Below are positions 7,078 through 15,710 of a DNA stretch of 64,000 nt, in pieces. Below the pieces are notes generated by a model. It was not told the origin of the DNA. It saw only the letters and a program-made list of their open reading frames with translations, and did not search any database. The DNA lies in assembly GCF_047238345.1 (NCBI RefSeq), contig NZ_JBDFMQ010000001.1:1488001-1552000 (forward strand), read 5' to 3'. The DNA comes from Shouchella sp047238345. Its GTDB lineage: Bacteria; Bacillota; Bacilli; Bacillales; Bacillaceae_D. The position numbers were made by a program, and so were the translations under genes. Each line of letters starts with the position of its first letter. The stretch's first letter is position 1.

Positions 7078-8637
7078 ATGAACCAAACGGAACATCGTTA
7101 CTTATATTGGAAGTTAATTGAACATTATGTGCTAACAAAAGGATTTCGTCTACTTGCTTTGCATGATACCCAAGCATGGGTTGAAGACGATGCGGTTAAA
7201 CCAAGGCGAGTCATTCGACTAGTGCTAACAGAAGTTGACTGGTCCAATCGTTTAAAGCGTGATATTTCTCATGCGCAACAACAGTTTGATTCTATTTTTA
7301 AACAATTAGGTGTGTGGAAAATACAAGGTGAAAATATTTATGTCATGAGCCAACCTCCTATAGATTCTTGGGAAGACGCCCTTGTACCTTTTCAAGTTAG
7401 AAAGAATAAAGGAACGATCCAAAATCTAGCTTTACATACAAATACAGCGCAGTATCAGTCAACGATTGACGAAGTGTTATCTAATGACCAGATTCCAGCA
7501 ATCACTGTCTTATCCACGGATGAAGAAATGGAAGCAGAAATCGACCAAATTCGTAAAAAGGTAAAACAGGAAAATGGGAATCGGCGAAAGAAAGAAGAAA
7601 ACACGTTATTTTATGGCAAGCCACGTTTTATCTATGCGCTACTGTTCTCGTTCGTAGTCATGTTCTTCATTTTAGAAACCAATGGAGGCAGTACAAACAT
7701 TCAAGTGTTAATTGAGTACGGGGCGAAATATAATCCGTTAATTATGGAAGGAGAATGGTGGCGACTCGTAACATCGATGTTCTTGCATATCGGTCTTCTT
7801 CACTTGTTTTTTAATGCCATGGCCTTATTTTTTCTTGGAACGGCTGTTGAACAATTATTTGGCACCTTTCGCTTTGTTGTCATTTACTTCTTAGCAGGGA
7901 TATTCGGATCTATTGTTAGTTTTGCCTTTAATGATTATGTGTCAGCAGGTGCATCAGGTGCATTATTTGGCTGTTTTGGAGCGCTGCTATATTTCGGGAT
8001 GAAACATCCGACGCTGTTTTTTCGGACATTAGGGAAAAACATTCTTTTTTTATTAGGCTTTAACTTAGTACTTGGATTTATTGTACCTGGAATTGATAAC
8101 GGCGCACATATTGGTGGGTTACTTGGCGGTTTCTTCATTGCAGCCTTTGTAAGAATGCCGAAAGAAAAAAAGCCGACACCAATCATTTATTCCATTACTG
8201 CTTTTATTGTTTATGGAATCGCCGCGCTCGCGCTCCTTTATTTTGGACAACAAAGTACATCGACTTCACCAGAGCTTGCTGTCTTAGAAGCACAACGTTT
8301 GTTTGAAGAAGAAAACTATGAGGAAGCGCAGGCTTATATTTGTGCTGGTCTTCAAGAGAATGATCGTCAACCACAGCTCTTATTTATGCAAGCCTACGTT
8401 GACGTGCAAGATGAAAATCTTGATGAGGCGCAAATGAACTTAGAGTTAGCCTTAGAAGAGCAAGAAGAATTCCCTGAAGCTTGGTTTAATCTGACGCTTA
8501 TTCATCTTGAAAACGAAGAGTATGAGCGAGCGCAAGAAACCATCTCAGAAGCAATTGACTATGGAGAAGCGTTACAAATAGAAACTATGGATCAGTATTA
8601 TGAAATAGAAGAACAGATCTTGGCTGAAATGGATTAA
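7078..8637 (+). CDS. gluP: Rhomboid intramembrane serine protease with TPR tail (GluP/YqgP)
   Basis: An integral membrane protease. From the chosen start: an N-terminal cytosolic domain (about 1-175), a rhomboid core of seven helices (about 180-390), and a C-terminal tetratricopeptide region (about 400-515). The catalytic Ser is S293 in GASGALFG and the catalytic His is H344 in GAHIGGLLGG; HLFFNAMALF provides the oxyanion-side Asn. The B. subtilis counterpart cleaves the Mg transporter MgtE under Mn stress and works with FtsH. GGGGG ends one base before an upstream ATG at 7072, so the ATG at 7078 with 6-nt spacing is preferred. Linked to yqgQ and glcK as in B. subtilis. Confidence 0.92.
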   Translation: MNQTEHRYLYWKLIEHYVLTKGFRLLALHDTQAWVEDDAVKPRRVIRLVLTEVDWSNRLKRDISHAQQQFDSIFKQLGVWKIQGENIYVMSQPPIDSWEDALVPFQVRKNKGTIQNLALHTNTAQYQSTIDEVLSNDQIPAITVLSTDEEMEAEIDQIRKKVKQENGNRRKKEENTLFYGKPRFIYALLFSFVVMFFILETNGGSTNIQVLIEYGAKYNPLIMEGEWWRLVTSMFLHIGLLHLFFNAMALFFLGTAVEQLFGTFRFVVIYFLAGIFGSIVSFAFNDYVSAGASGALFGCFGALLYFGMKHPTLFFRTLGKNILFLLGFNLVLGFIVPGIDNGAHIGGLLGGFFIAAFVRMPKEKKPTPIIYSITAFIVYGIAALALLYFGQQSTSTSPELAVLEAQRLFEEENYEEAQAYICAGLQENDRQPQLLFMQAYVDVQDENLDEAQMNLELALEEQEEFPEAWFNLTLIHLENEEYERAQETISEAIDYGEALQIETMDQYYEIEEQILAEMD

Positions 8638-8640
8638 GGA

Positions 8641-8681
8641 AAGCATGGTGGAACTCGTACAGGTTGCCGCCATGTTTTTTG
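8641..8681 (+). terminator. gluP terminator
   Basis: An imperfect stem pairs GCATGGTGG with CCGCCATG, followed by TTTTTT. Confidence 0.6.
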
Positions 8682-8756
8682 GTGATCTTTACAAAAGACA
8701 TTACATAGATTTAAGCGTTAGCGAGCACCCTATGACAATAGAATAGGGGGTTTGAG

Positions 8757-10217
8757 ATGAGCAAGGACGAGAATCAAATAACAAGCCAATCATCCTATGA
8801 AGACAAGCTTGCATATTTAAAAGAGGAACTTGCAGTTGATCAAAATTTTGATTTAATTTGTTTAGAGATGGTACACGCTGACCGCAAAATGGCGTTGTTT
8901 TTAGTAGACGGGTTTGGAAAAGATGTGGCGCTGACACAAATTCAACGAGAATTATCACATACACGTGCTGAAGAATTGGATGAAGCGTATGATGCGCTTA
9001 TTAAAAGTCGTATTCCATATGCGGAAGTGGAGCAGGAAGAAGATTTAGATGTCGCAATTGATCAAGTTCTTTCTGGTCCATCCGTCCTTCTTGTAGAAGG
9101 TCTTGAATATTGCATTATCATTGATACGAGGGAGTACCCAGTCCGAGGTCCTGAAGAACCAGATACGGAAAAAGTTGTCCGAGGTTCACGGGATGGTCTC
9201 GTTGAAACACTTGTGATGAGCGCTGCGTTAATTCGTCGTAGAATAAGAGATCGAACGTTTCGGGTTGAGTATTTACAAATAGGGCGGCGTTCAAAAACAG
9301 ATACGGCGCTCCTATATATTGCAGATATTGCTGATCCTGAATATGTCGAACAAATTCGTGAAAGTATGAAGGCGATTGATACAGACGGTTTACCAATGGC
9401 AGACAAAACAATTGAAGAATTTGTTTTTAAAGAAGGCGGGAATCCATATCCTTTAGTTCGCTATAGTGAACGTCCAGACGTTTGTGCCACCCATCTTTAT
9501 GAAGGGCATGTGATTCTTCTTGTAGATGGTTCACCGAGCGCCATGATTACGCCGATTACGTTTTGGAATTTGCTTCAGCACGCTGAAGAATATCGACAAA
9601 AGCCGATTATTGGGGCGTTGTTGCGAATCGTCCGGTTTTCTGCTGTCTTTGTATCGCTTTTTTTATTGCCGATTTGGTATATGCTAGCGACTAATCAAGA
9701 GTTATTGCCTGAAGCATACTCCTTTATCGGAACGCAAGAGGATGGAAGTATACCGCTATTTGTTCAGTTTCTAATTGCGGAAGCAGGGATTGAGATGTTG
9801 AGGATGGCGTCCATTCATACGCCAAATGCTGTAGCAGAAGCCCTTGGGCTCGTAGCGGCTTTATTAATCGGTGATATTGCGATTGAAGTAGGAATGTTCT
9901 CGCCTGAAGTGATTTTATACTTAGCCATCGCTGCCGTCGGTACATTTGCGACACCAAGCTATGAATTGTCATTAGCGAATCGATTTATGCGCATCCTCTT
10001 TTTAATTGCAACGGCCATTTTTGGTTTAGCTGGCTTTATAATAAGCGCAACACTGTGGCTCATCTTTTTGGTTCGTTTACGTGGGCTTCATGTCCCTTAT
10101 ATGTGGCCATTCATTCCGTTTAATGTGAAAGCGTTAAGAGATGTATTTTTACGTATTCCAATGCCGTTAAAAAATCGTAGACCTGCTATCAACCATCCGC
10201 AAGATCCGGATAGGTAG
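8757..10217 (+). CDS. GerA-family spore germination protein (SpoVAF/GerAA type A subunit)
   Basis: A 486-aa protein with a soluble N-terminal half (about 1-285) and four to five membrane helices (about 290-455), the layout of GerA-type germinant receptor A subunits and of SpoVAF. Typical segments are LLVEGLEYCIIIDTREYPVR (about 109-128), RGSRDGLVETL and HTPNAVAEALGLVAALLIGD. These proteins sit in the inner spore membrane. No B or C subunit gene follows, and no spoVA operon is next to it, so an orphan SpoVAF/YfkQ-like role is more likely than a complete receptor. The start has AGGGGG upstream. A sigma-G promoter is expected but was not recognised. Confidence 0.82.
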   Translation: MSKDENQITSQSSYEDKLAYLKEELAVDQNFDLICLEMVHADRKMALFLVDGFGKDVALTQIQRELSHTRAEELDEAYDALIKSRIPYAEVEQEEDLDVAIDQVLSGPSVLLVEGLEYCIIIDTREYPVRGPEEPDTEKVVRGSRDGLVETLVMSAALIRRRIRDRTFRVEYLQIGRRSKTDTALLYIADIADPEYVEQIRESMKAIDTDGLPMADKTIEEFVFKEGGNPYPLVRYSERPDVCATHLYEGHVILLVDGSPSAMITPITFWNLLQHAEEYRQKPIIGALLRIVRFSAVFVSLFLLPIWYMLATNQELLPEAYSFIGTQEDGSIPLFVQFLIAEAGIEMLRMASIHTPNAVAEALGLVAALLIGDIAIEVGMFSPEVILYLAIAAVGTFATPSYELSLANRFMRILFLIATAIFGLAGFIISATLWLIFLVRLRGLHVPYMWPFIPFNVKALRDVFLRIPMPLKNRRPAINHPQDPDR

Positions 10218-10232
10218 CAGGTCTACCTTTTT
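10177..10232. terminator. Terminator overlapping the end of the GerA-family gene
   Basis: A 12-bp perfect stem (10177-10188 with 10215-10226) has a 26-nt loop and is followed by CTTTTT. The left arm lies within the coding sequence, so no separate intergenic space is used between this gene and the convergent YueI-like gene. Confidence 0.65.
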
Positions 10233-10626
10233 AATATCCTTCGATATCTTGTTTGTGAATATCATCTTCAATATACGGTTGAGACGTTTCAACAGGCATG
10301 TCTTTATTTGCAATCACAAGTCCAAACGGGGTTTCCGTAGTGCCTGTTACGACCGTATATGGGATGTTGTGGACGGTAGCAAGTTTTACGTATTCATTGT
10401 AATCAGAGTACGTTAACTGTCCGTTAATGAACATTTGAATGTTCGGCTTTGCTTTCATGTTTTGTTCGACTTCTTTATAAATGATGGTTGAACGAACTTG
10501 ATTTATCGTTAACGCTAGATGAAGTCTTTCTGCGATTGTCGTTAAAAAAATTCGTCTTTCCGCAGGCTTTGTTTCCAATCCGCCTCTAATGGCGTGTTCT
10601 AATACTTCGTTTACATCTCTTGCCAT
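10231..10626 (-). CDS. YueI family protein (DUF1694)
   Basis: A 131-aa soluble protein with the DUF1694 pattern: MARDVNEVLEHAIRGG at the start and ERRIFLTTIAERLHLALT at about residues 24-41. Function is unknown; B. subtilis YueI is the reference. A start three codons upstream exists but its GTG lies inside the Shine-Dalgarno AGAGGTGA, so the ATG at 10626 is preferred. It is convergent with the GerA-family gene and monocistronic. Confidence 0.8.
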   Translation of the reverse strand: MARDVNEVLEHAIRGGLETKPAERRIFLTTIAERLHLALTINQVRSTIIYKEVEQNMKAKPNIQMFINGQLTYSDYNEYVKLATVHNIPYTVVTGTTETPFGLVIANKDMPVETSQPYIEDDIHKQDIEGY

Positions 10627-10737
10627 TTCTTTCACCTCTTATCTAAATCAATCTCCTCTATCATCGCAAACCTGTCCTTAAATCTCAAATGAAAACATAG
10701 ACTGTATAAAGGGAAATTCGACATAGGGGTTGATAAT

Positions 10738-11247
10738 ATGTTGGCGTGGTTTGTTATTGTGTTCTTTGTTATCGCGACTGGTTTAACACTAGGAGGGTTA
10801 TCCACATTTATGCGCGGGATTCCTCCAATTATTGTGCTCTGTGTGCTCAGTTTTTATTTTTTGCTTTTTACGTACATCGGAATGTTTGTTGCACTTGTAA
10901 GCTTGTCCTGGTTTGGCTTTCACCTTTTTAATACGCTAATTGTCATTTGTTCATTTGTGTTTATCATCGCAATGCTACGCTCGTATCATCCAGCATTTGG
11001 GTATCAACTTTTTTATAAACCAATTGCCTGGATATTAGCACTATTGTTTTTTTTCATGGGTTTACAATGGGGAAGTCTTGGTTACGGAACTTTTTTCACC
11101 ATCAGTATGACTTTTTTCTTTACGGTTGCGGTTTTTGTAGGCATTTTGCTGTATAATTCTATGTTGTTATGGATTAAAAATGCGTATGTTGCTGCATTTA
11201 TTCCGCTTGCCTCATTTCTTTTAGTTACGGTGATAAAGCTGTTATAA
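10738..11247 (+). CDS. Hypothetical polytopic membrane protein
   Basis: A 169-aa, very hydrophobic protein with about five membrane helices and only short polar loops, one of which (RSYHPAFGYQLFYKP) lies near residue 82. No family is recognised. AGGGGTTGA precedes the ATG. It lies 19 nt upstream of yqgQ and may start the yqgQ-glcK transcript. Nothing in the sequence points to a substrate or partner. Confidence 0.7.
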   Translation: MLAWFVIVFFVIATGLTLGGLSTFMRGIPPIIVLCVLSFYFLLFTYIGMFVALVSLSWFGFHLFNTLIVICSFVFIIAMLRSYHPAFGYQLFYKPIAWILALLFFFMGLQWGSLGYGTFFTISMTFFFTVAVFVGILLYNSMLLWIKNAYVAAFIPLASFLLVTVIKLL

Positions 11248-11266
11248 TAATGGGTGAGGTGTACAC

Positions 11267-11467
11267 ATGGAAACGATGGTCGACATTAGACAACTATTAA
11301 AGCAATATGGTTCGTTTATTTATACAAGGGATCGAGAGCTGGATTTGCAGTTAATGCGTAAAGAAATTAAAGATTTGTATCACTTTGGTATGATTACAAG
11401 TGATACGTATCAAGCGGCGATGCTACTTTTACGTCAAGAGGAGACGAAACATCGAAATGGGGGATAA
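11267..11467 (+). CDS. yqgQ: YqgQ family protein (DUF910)
   Basis: A 66-aa predominantly helical protein, with DIRQLLKQYGSFIYTRDRE near the start, matching YqgQ. It has been structurally described as a small helical bundle that may bind nucleic acid, but its role is unknown. It lies directly before glcK, as in B. subtilis, with 2 nt between stop and next start, so co-translation is likely. GAGGTG precedes the start. Confidence 0.88.
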   Translation: METMVDIRQLLKQYGSFIYTRDRELDLQLMRKEIKDLYHFGMITSDTYQAAMLLLRQEETKHRNGG

Positions 11468-11469
11468 TA

Positions 11470-12429
11470 GTGGGGAATGAAGTTTATACAGGAATTGATA
11501 TAGGCGGAACCTCCGTCAAGCTTGCGTTTATTACAGAGCAAGGTGAGATTTTAGCGAAGTGGGAAATTCCTACTGATGTCCGTCATAACGGAGCGAATAT
11601 TGTAAACGATATTGCTGAAAGTATAAAAACGAATAAGAATGAAAGCGATACGTTAATGGGAGCGGGAGTCGGTGCTCCAGGTTTTATTGAAATGGAAACC
11701 GGGTTCATTTATCATGCCGTTAATATTGGATGGAGAGACTACCCGTTAAAAGATGAATTAGAAAAAGCGCTTGGTGTTGTAGTTAGAATTGATAACGATG
11801 CCAACTTGGCCGCTCTAGGTGAAAAATGGAAAGGTGCTGGTGATGGCACAAATGAGGAATTGTTTGTTACTCTAGGAACAGGTGTTGGTGGTGGTATCAT
11901 TACGAGAGGCCAAATTCTTCATGGTGTCGGTGGTATGGGTGGTGAAATTGGCCATATTACTTCTGTAAAAGAAGGCGGTTCATTGTGCAATTGTGGCAAA
12001 CACGGTTGCTTGGAAACGGTATCGTCAGCAACGGGAATGGTTCGATTAATGAACGAAAAGCTAAAAGAGGGACGCGATTCTACCGTAGACTCAATTCTTT
12101 CTGAAAGTTTAACAACAAAAGACATCTTTGAAGCGGCTAAAAAAGGAGATACGGTTGCAAAAGAAGTGATAACAGAAGCCATTGATCATTTAGGCTATGC
12201 AATTGCAAACCTAGCCAATACCTTAAATCCAGCTAAAATTGTCATTGGTGGGGGCGTCTCAAAGGCAGGAGAAGATCTTTTAACACCACTTCGACATGTT
12301 TTTAAACAATATGCATTGCCTCGAGTTGCGGAGCAAGCAGAAATTAAGCTTGCGCATTTAGGGAACGATGCAGGCATTTATGGTGCCGTTTGGTTAGCGA
12401 TTCAGGCAGTAGAGAATAAACAGAAATAA
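11470..12429 (+). CDS. glcK: Glucokinase, ROK family
   Basis: Phosphorylates free glucose to glucose-6-phosphate using ATP in the cytoplasm. The N-terminal ATP motif GIDIGGTSVKLAF (about 8-20), the sugar-binding motif and the ROK zinc cluster CNCGKHGCLE (about 176-185) are present. Length of 319 aa is near the B. subtilis enzyme. The start is GTG, after GGGGGAT overlapping the end of yqgQ. The absence of an N-terminal helix-turn-helix shows it is an enzyme and not a ROK repressor. Confidence 0.92.
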   Translation: MGNEVYTGIDIGGTSVKLAFITEQGEILAKWEIPTDVRHNGANIVNDIAESIKTNKNESDTLMGAGVGAPGFIEMETGFIYHAVNIGWRDYPLKDELEKALGVVVRIDNDANLAALGEKWKGAGDGTNEELFVTLGTGVGGGIITRGQILHGVGGMGGEIGHITSVKEGGSLCNCGKHGCLETVSSATGMVRLMNEKLKEGRDSTVDSILSESLTTKDIFEAAKKGDTVAKEVITEAIDHLGYAIANLANTLNPAKIVIGGGVSKAGEDLLTPLRHVFKQYALPRVAEQAEIKLAHLGNDAGIYGAVWLAIQAVENKQK

Positions 12430-12465
12430 AAGCGATTACGTATTGAAAGTTGAGGTCTACATCAA

Positions 12466-13881
12466 ATGATGGATTACCGTACAGAACGAGATTTACTAGG
12501 GGAAAAACAAGTACCAAAGGATGCATATTACGGCATTCAATCGTTGCGAGCAAAAGATAATTTTCCAATCACAGGCTACCCGCCTCATCCAGAACTGATT
12601 CGAGCATTTGGCTATGTGAAAAAAGCTGCAGCCATGGCAAATCGAGACGTGGGTGTTTTGCGTCCCCATATTGCCGATGCAATTGTAAAAGCAAGTGATG
12701 ATGTGATTAACGGCGAATTAGATGAACATTTCATTGTAGATTCTATACAAGGTGGTGCAGGCACATCTTTTAATATGAACGCGAATGAAGTCATTGCCAA
12801 TCGTGCCATTGAAATTTTAGGTGGAGAAAAAGGCGACTATTTAAAAGTGAGCCCAAACACCCATGTGAACATGGCCCAATCAACTAATGATGCCTTTCCT
12901 ACAGCCATTCATATCGCTGCCCTTCATATGACGCAGGGGTTAACCGATGAGTTACGAAAACTGATTGCGGAAATGGAAGGAAAAGCGGAAGAGTTTGACG
13001 ATGTGCTTAAGATGGGGCGTACGCACTTACAAGATGCAGTGCCGATTCGACTTGGACAAGAATTTGGTTCTTATCGAAAAGTGTTAGTCCGTGATTTAAA
13101 ACGAATTAGCCGCTCTGCCAATCATTTACATGAAGTAAATATGGGTGCCACAGCTGTCGGGACAGGCTTAAACGCGAAACCGGAGTATATTGAAAAAGTA
13201 GCAACACATCTTGCGACGGTTACAAATCTTCCTTTTAAAACAGCTGAAGACCTTGTAGATGCTACGCAAAATACGGACGCTTATACAGAACTATCTAGTT
13301 CCCTAAAAATATTAGCCATTAATTTATCCAAAATAGCCAATGACTTACGTTTAATGAGTTCGGGACCGCGTACTGGCCTAAATGAAATCAACTTACCTGC
13401 ACGACAGCCTGGATCTTCCATTATGCCAGGAAAAGTAAATCCAGTCATGTGCGAAGTGATTAATCAGCTCTCTTTCCAAGTAATTGGAAATGATCATACC
13501 ATTAGCTTAGCGTCTGAAGCAGGACAGCTTGAGTTAAATGTGATGGAACCTGTGCTTGTGTTTAATCTACTACAATCTTTAACCGTTCTTGAAAATGGTA
13601 TGCGCGTATTCCGTGAATATGCGATTGCTGGTATTACTGCTAATATCGAGCGCTGTCGAGAGCTTGTTGAAAATAGTGTAGGTATTGTCACGGCAATTAA
13701 CCCTCATGTCGGTTATGAAGTGGCCACTCGCATTGCCAAAGAAGCGTTAGAAACGGAGCGACCTGTGCGGGAAATTTGTTTGGAGCGTGGCATTTTGTCC
13801 GAAGAAGAGTTAAACGAAATTCTTGATCCAAAAGAAATGACCAAACCGGGTATAGCAGGATCGCGTTTCTTACCACTTTAA
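12466..13881 (+). CDS. aspA: Aspartate ammonia-lyase (aspartase)
   Basis: Converts L-aspartate to fumarate and ammonia. It belongs to the fumarase/aspartase superfamily: GSSIMPGKVNPVMCEVIN (the flexible catalytic loop, about 316-333), GTSFNMNANEV and STNDAFPTA are present. N-terminal YRTERDLLGEKQVPKDAYYG and Cys after PGKVNPVM favour aspartase over fumarase; a separate fumC lies at 21.9 kb. Length is 471 aa. GAGGT precedes tandem ATGs (12466 and 12469). No ansA or ansR neighbour is seen, unlike the B. subtilis ansAB operon. Confidence 0.88.
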   Translation: MMDYRTERDLLGEKQVPKDAYYGIQSLRAKDNFPITGYPPHPELIRAFGYVKKAAAMANRDVGVLRPHIADAIVKASDDVINGELDEHFIVDSIQGGAGTSFNMNANEVIANRAIEILGGEKGDYLKVSPNTHVNMAQSTNDAFPTAIHIAALHMTQGLTDELRKLIAEMEGKAEEFDDVLKMGRTHLQDAVPIRLGQEFGSYRKVLVRDLKRISRSANHLHEVNMGATAVGTGLNAKPEYIEKVATHLATVTNLPFKTAEDLVDATQNTDAYTELSSSLKILAINLSKIANDLRLMSSGPRTGLNEINLPARQPGSSIMPGKVNPVMCEVINQLSFQVIGNDHTISLASEAGQLELNVMEPVLVFNLLQSLTVLENGMRVFREYAIAGITANIERCRELVENSVGIVTAINPHVGYEVATRIAKEALETERPVREICLERGILSEEELNEILDPKEMTKPGIAGSRFLPL

Positions 13882-13921
13882 AAATAGAACCACATATGTC
13901 ATACTAAAAGAAAATAGCAAA

Positions 13922-14014
13922 GACTAGGGGTGCCCGATGAAGTTGGGCTGAGAAAAAGAACGGATTTCTTTTACTCTTTAACCTGATCTGGTTTATACCA
14001 GCGGAGGGAAGTCG
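13922..14014 (+). ncRNA. TPP (thiamine pyrophosphate) riboswitch
   Basis: The hallmark elements of the THI box are all visible: AGGGGTGCC near the 5' end, GGCTGAGA (about 13946-13953), AACCTGATCTGG (13981-13992), ATACCAGCG and AGGGAAGT. GACT (13922-13925) and AGTC (14011-14014) can close the P1 stem. It lies about 80 nt before thiE and directly before an intrinsic terminator, so TPP should promote premature termination of the thi operon. Confidence 0.95.
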
Positions 14015-14041
14015 GCATACGTATCATATCATTGAGCGTGT

Positions 14042-14072
14042 AAACCGTAACCCCTTTGGTTACGGTTTTTTT
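14042..14072 (+). terminator. Riboswitch-controlled terminator before thiE
   Basis: An 11-bp stem (14042-14052 with 14058-14068) followed by a T run to 14072 lies between the TPP aptamer and thiE. Its location makes it the expression platform of the riboswitch. Confidence 0.85.
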
Positions 14073-14094
14073 GCGTGAAGGAGTGTAAACAAAG

Positions 14095-14724
14095 ATGAAA
14101 AATTTTCAACTTTATGTCATAACAGGAGAAGCGTTTCATGAAGGCAGAGAGCTTCTCCATGTAATGGAAGAAGCGATTAAAGGTGGAGCAGACTTTATTC
14201 AGCTAAGAGATAAAACAAGCAGTCGGAAAGAAGTTTTTGAAAAAGCAAAGCGTTTAAATGATCTCTGTAAAGCGTATAACGTGCCGTTTATTGTGAATGA
14301 CTACATTGATATTGCCATGGCAGTTGATGCAGACGGGGTTCACGTAGGACAAGATGACATGCCATTGGCTGAAGTCCGTAAACTTGTCGGTAAAGATAAA
14401 ATCATTGGTGTATCAACGCATAAATTAGACGAAGCCCTTGAAGCGGAAAAAGGTGGGGCAGACTATATCGGTGTCGGCCCTATATTTCCAACAAACAGTA
14501 AAGAAGACGTGGTTGACCCAGTTACCACCTCGTATATAAAAGAAATTAAAGCGCATGTCTCGATTCCATTTGTTGCGATCGGTGGCATCAAAACTCATAA
14601 TGTCCGTGAAGTCATTGAAGCAGGAGCAGACGCGGTATGTGTCATCACGGAAGTGGTCGCTGCTAAAGATGTGCAAGCAGCGGCAGAGACAATGACGAAG
14701 GCGATAAACGAGGCGAAAGCATGA
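14095..14724 (+). CDS. thiE: Thiamine-phosphate synthase
   Basis: Joins the pyrimidine (HMP-PP) and thiazole phosphate to make thiamine phosphate. A TIM-barrel enzyme of 209 aa with DFIQLRDKT (about 36-44), FIVNDYIDIAMAVDADGVHVGQ (about 66-87, diphosphate and metal binding) and YIGVGPIFPTNSK. First gene after the TPP riboswitch. AAGGAG precedes the start. Its stop overlaps the thiS start (ATGA). It is ThiE and not the TenI aminotautomerase, judging by the conserved Lys/Asp in QLRDK and the SK of the P-loop. Confidence 0.93.
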   Translation: MKNFQLYVITGEAFHEGRELLHVMEEAIKGGADFIQLRDKTSSRKEVFEKAKRLNDLCKAYNVPFIVNDYIDIAMAVDADGVHVGQDDMPLAEVRKLVGKDKIIGVSTHKLDEALEAEKGGADYIGVGPIFPTNSKEDVVDPVTTSYIKEIKAHVSIPFVAIGGIKTHNVREVIEAGADAVCVITEVVAAKDVQAAAETMTKAINEAKA

Positions 14725-14918
14725 ACCTTTTAATAAATGGTGAGCGGCGAACTGTAAAAAGTGAAACCATTGAACAATTGATTGCGGAACTAGAATTAAA
14801 TGGACATCTCCTCGTCGTCGAAATGGCTGGTGACATCATTTCACGTGAAAAATGGAGCGATACACCCTTATCTGAAAATAAGTCAATTGAACTTGTTCAC
14901 TTTGTTGGAGGTGGTTGA
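14721..14918 (+). CDS. thiS: Thiazole sulfur-carrier protein ThiS
   Basis: A 65-aa beta-grasp ubiquitin-like protein ending FVGGG; the C-terminal Gly-Gly is adenylated by ThiF and then carries sulfur as a thiocarboxylate for thiazole synthesis by ThiG. N-terminal MNLLINGERRTV is typical. Overlaps thiE by 4 nt and lies 3 nt before thiG. The carrier is here without its usual cluster-mate thiF. Confidence 0.93.
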   Translation: MNLLINGERRTVKSETIEQLIAELELNGHLLVVEMAGDIISREKWSDTPLSENKSIELVHFVGGG

Positions 14919-14921
14919 GGT

Positions 14922-15698
14922 ATGAATAAAAAGCCTTTATGCATAAACGGAAAAACATTACAGTCACGCTTCTTTTTAGGGACTGGTCGCTACCCAAATC
15001 CTTTTGTTCAAAATGAAGCGATTAAAGCATCTGGTGCTGAAGTATTAACATTTGCCTTGCGGCGAGTGAACTTGGAAGCGCCAGCCGAAGATGCGATTTT
15101 ACAACATCTAAACGGGGAAGCTTTTCAGTATTTGCCGAATACATCGGGTGCTTCCACAGCGGAAGAAGCCATTCGCATTGCCCGTTTAGCAAAAGCGTCT
15201 GGCTTAAGTGATTGGATTAAGATTGAAATAAGTGCTTCTGAAAAAACGTTGCTGCCTGATCCGATTGAGACGTTAAAAGCGACCGAAATCCTTGTATCAG
15301 AAGGATTTACCGTTTTACCCTATACGTCTGACGATCCCATTTTGTGTAAACGTTTAGAGGAGGCAGGGGCACATGCTGTCATGCCAGGAGCTGCGCCGAT
15401 TGGTACAGGGCTTGGAATCTTAAATGAATACAATCTTGGTTTAATTGTAGAGGAAGCAACTGTCCCCATTATTATTGATGCAGGATTAGGTACGCCGAGC
15501 GATGTTGCAAAGGCAATGGAACTGGGTGTGGATGGAATCTTAATGAATACTCCTGTAGCCAAAGCAAAAGACCCTGTTAAAATGGCAAAAGCGATGCGTT
15601 TGGCGATTGAAGCAGGAGAACTGTCGTATGAAGCAGGGAGAATTCCGAAAAAACCATATGCGAGTGCAAGTAGCCCAACAACACAGTATATGAAATAG
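14922..15698 (+). CDS. thiG: Thiazole synthase
   Basis: Assembles the thiazole phosphate from 1-deoxy-D-xylulose 5-phosphate, dehydroglycine and ThiS thiocarboxylate. A 258-aa TIM barrel with FFLGTGRYPN (about 17-26), EVLTFALRRVN (the Lys-bearing strand region, about 40-50), LPDPIETLKAT, PGAAPIGTGLGI and IIDAGLGTPSDVAKAMELGVDG (phosphate-binding). Follows thiS directly; GGAGGTGG precedes the start. Confidence 0.93.
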   Translation: MNKKPLCINGKTLQSRFFLGTGRYPNPFVQNEAIKASGAEVLTFALRRVNLEAPAEDAILQHLNGEAFQYLPNTSGASTAEEAIRIARLAKASGLSDWIKIEISASEKTLLPDPIETLKATEILVSEGFTVLPYTSDDPILCKRLEEAGAHAVMPGAAPIGTGLGILNEYNLGLIVEEATVPIIIDAGLGTPSDVAKAMELGVDGILMNTPVAKAKDPVKMAKAMRLAIEAGELSYEAGRIPKKPYASASSPTTQYMK

Positions 15699-15710
15699 GA
15701 GAGGCTCACG

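Noticed and set aside
9062..9411. Long minus-strand frames inside the GerA-family gene
   Set aside because: Shadow frames opposite a well-supported gene; Ser/Arg-rich composition is typical of antisense translation.
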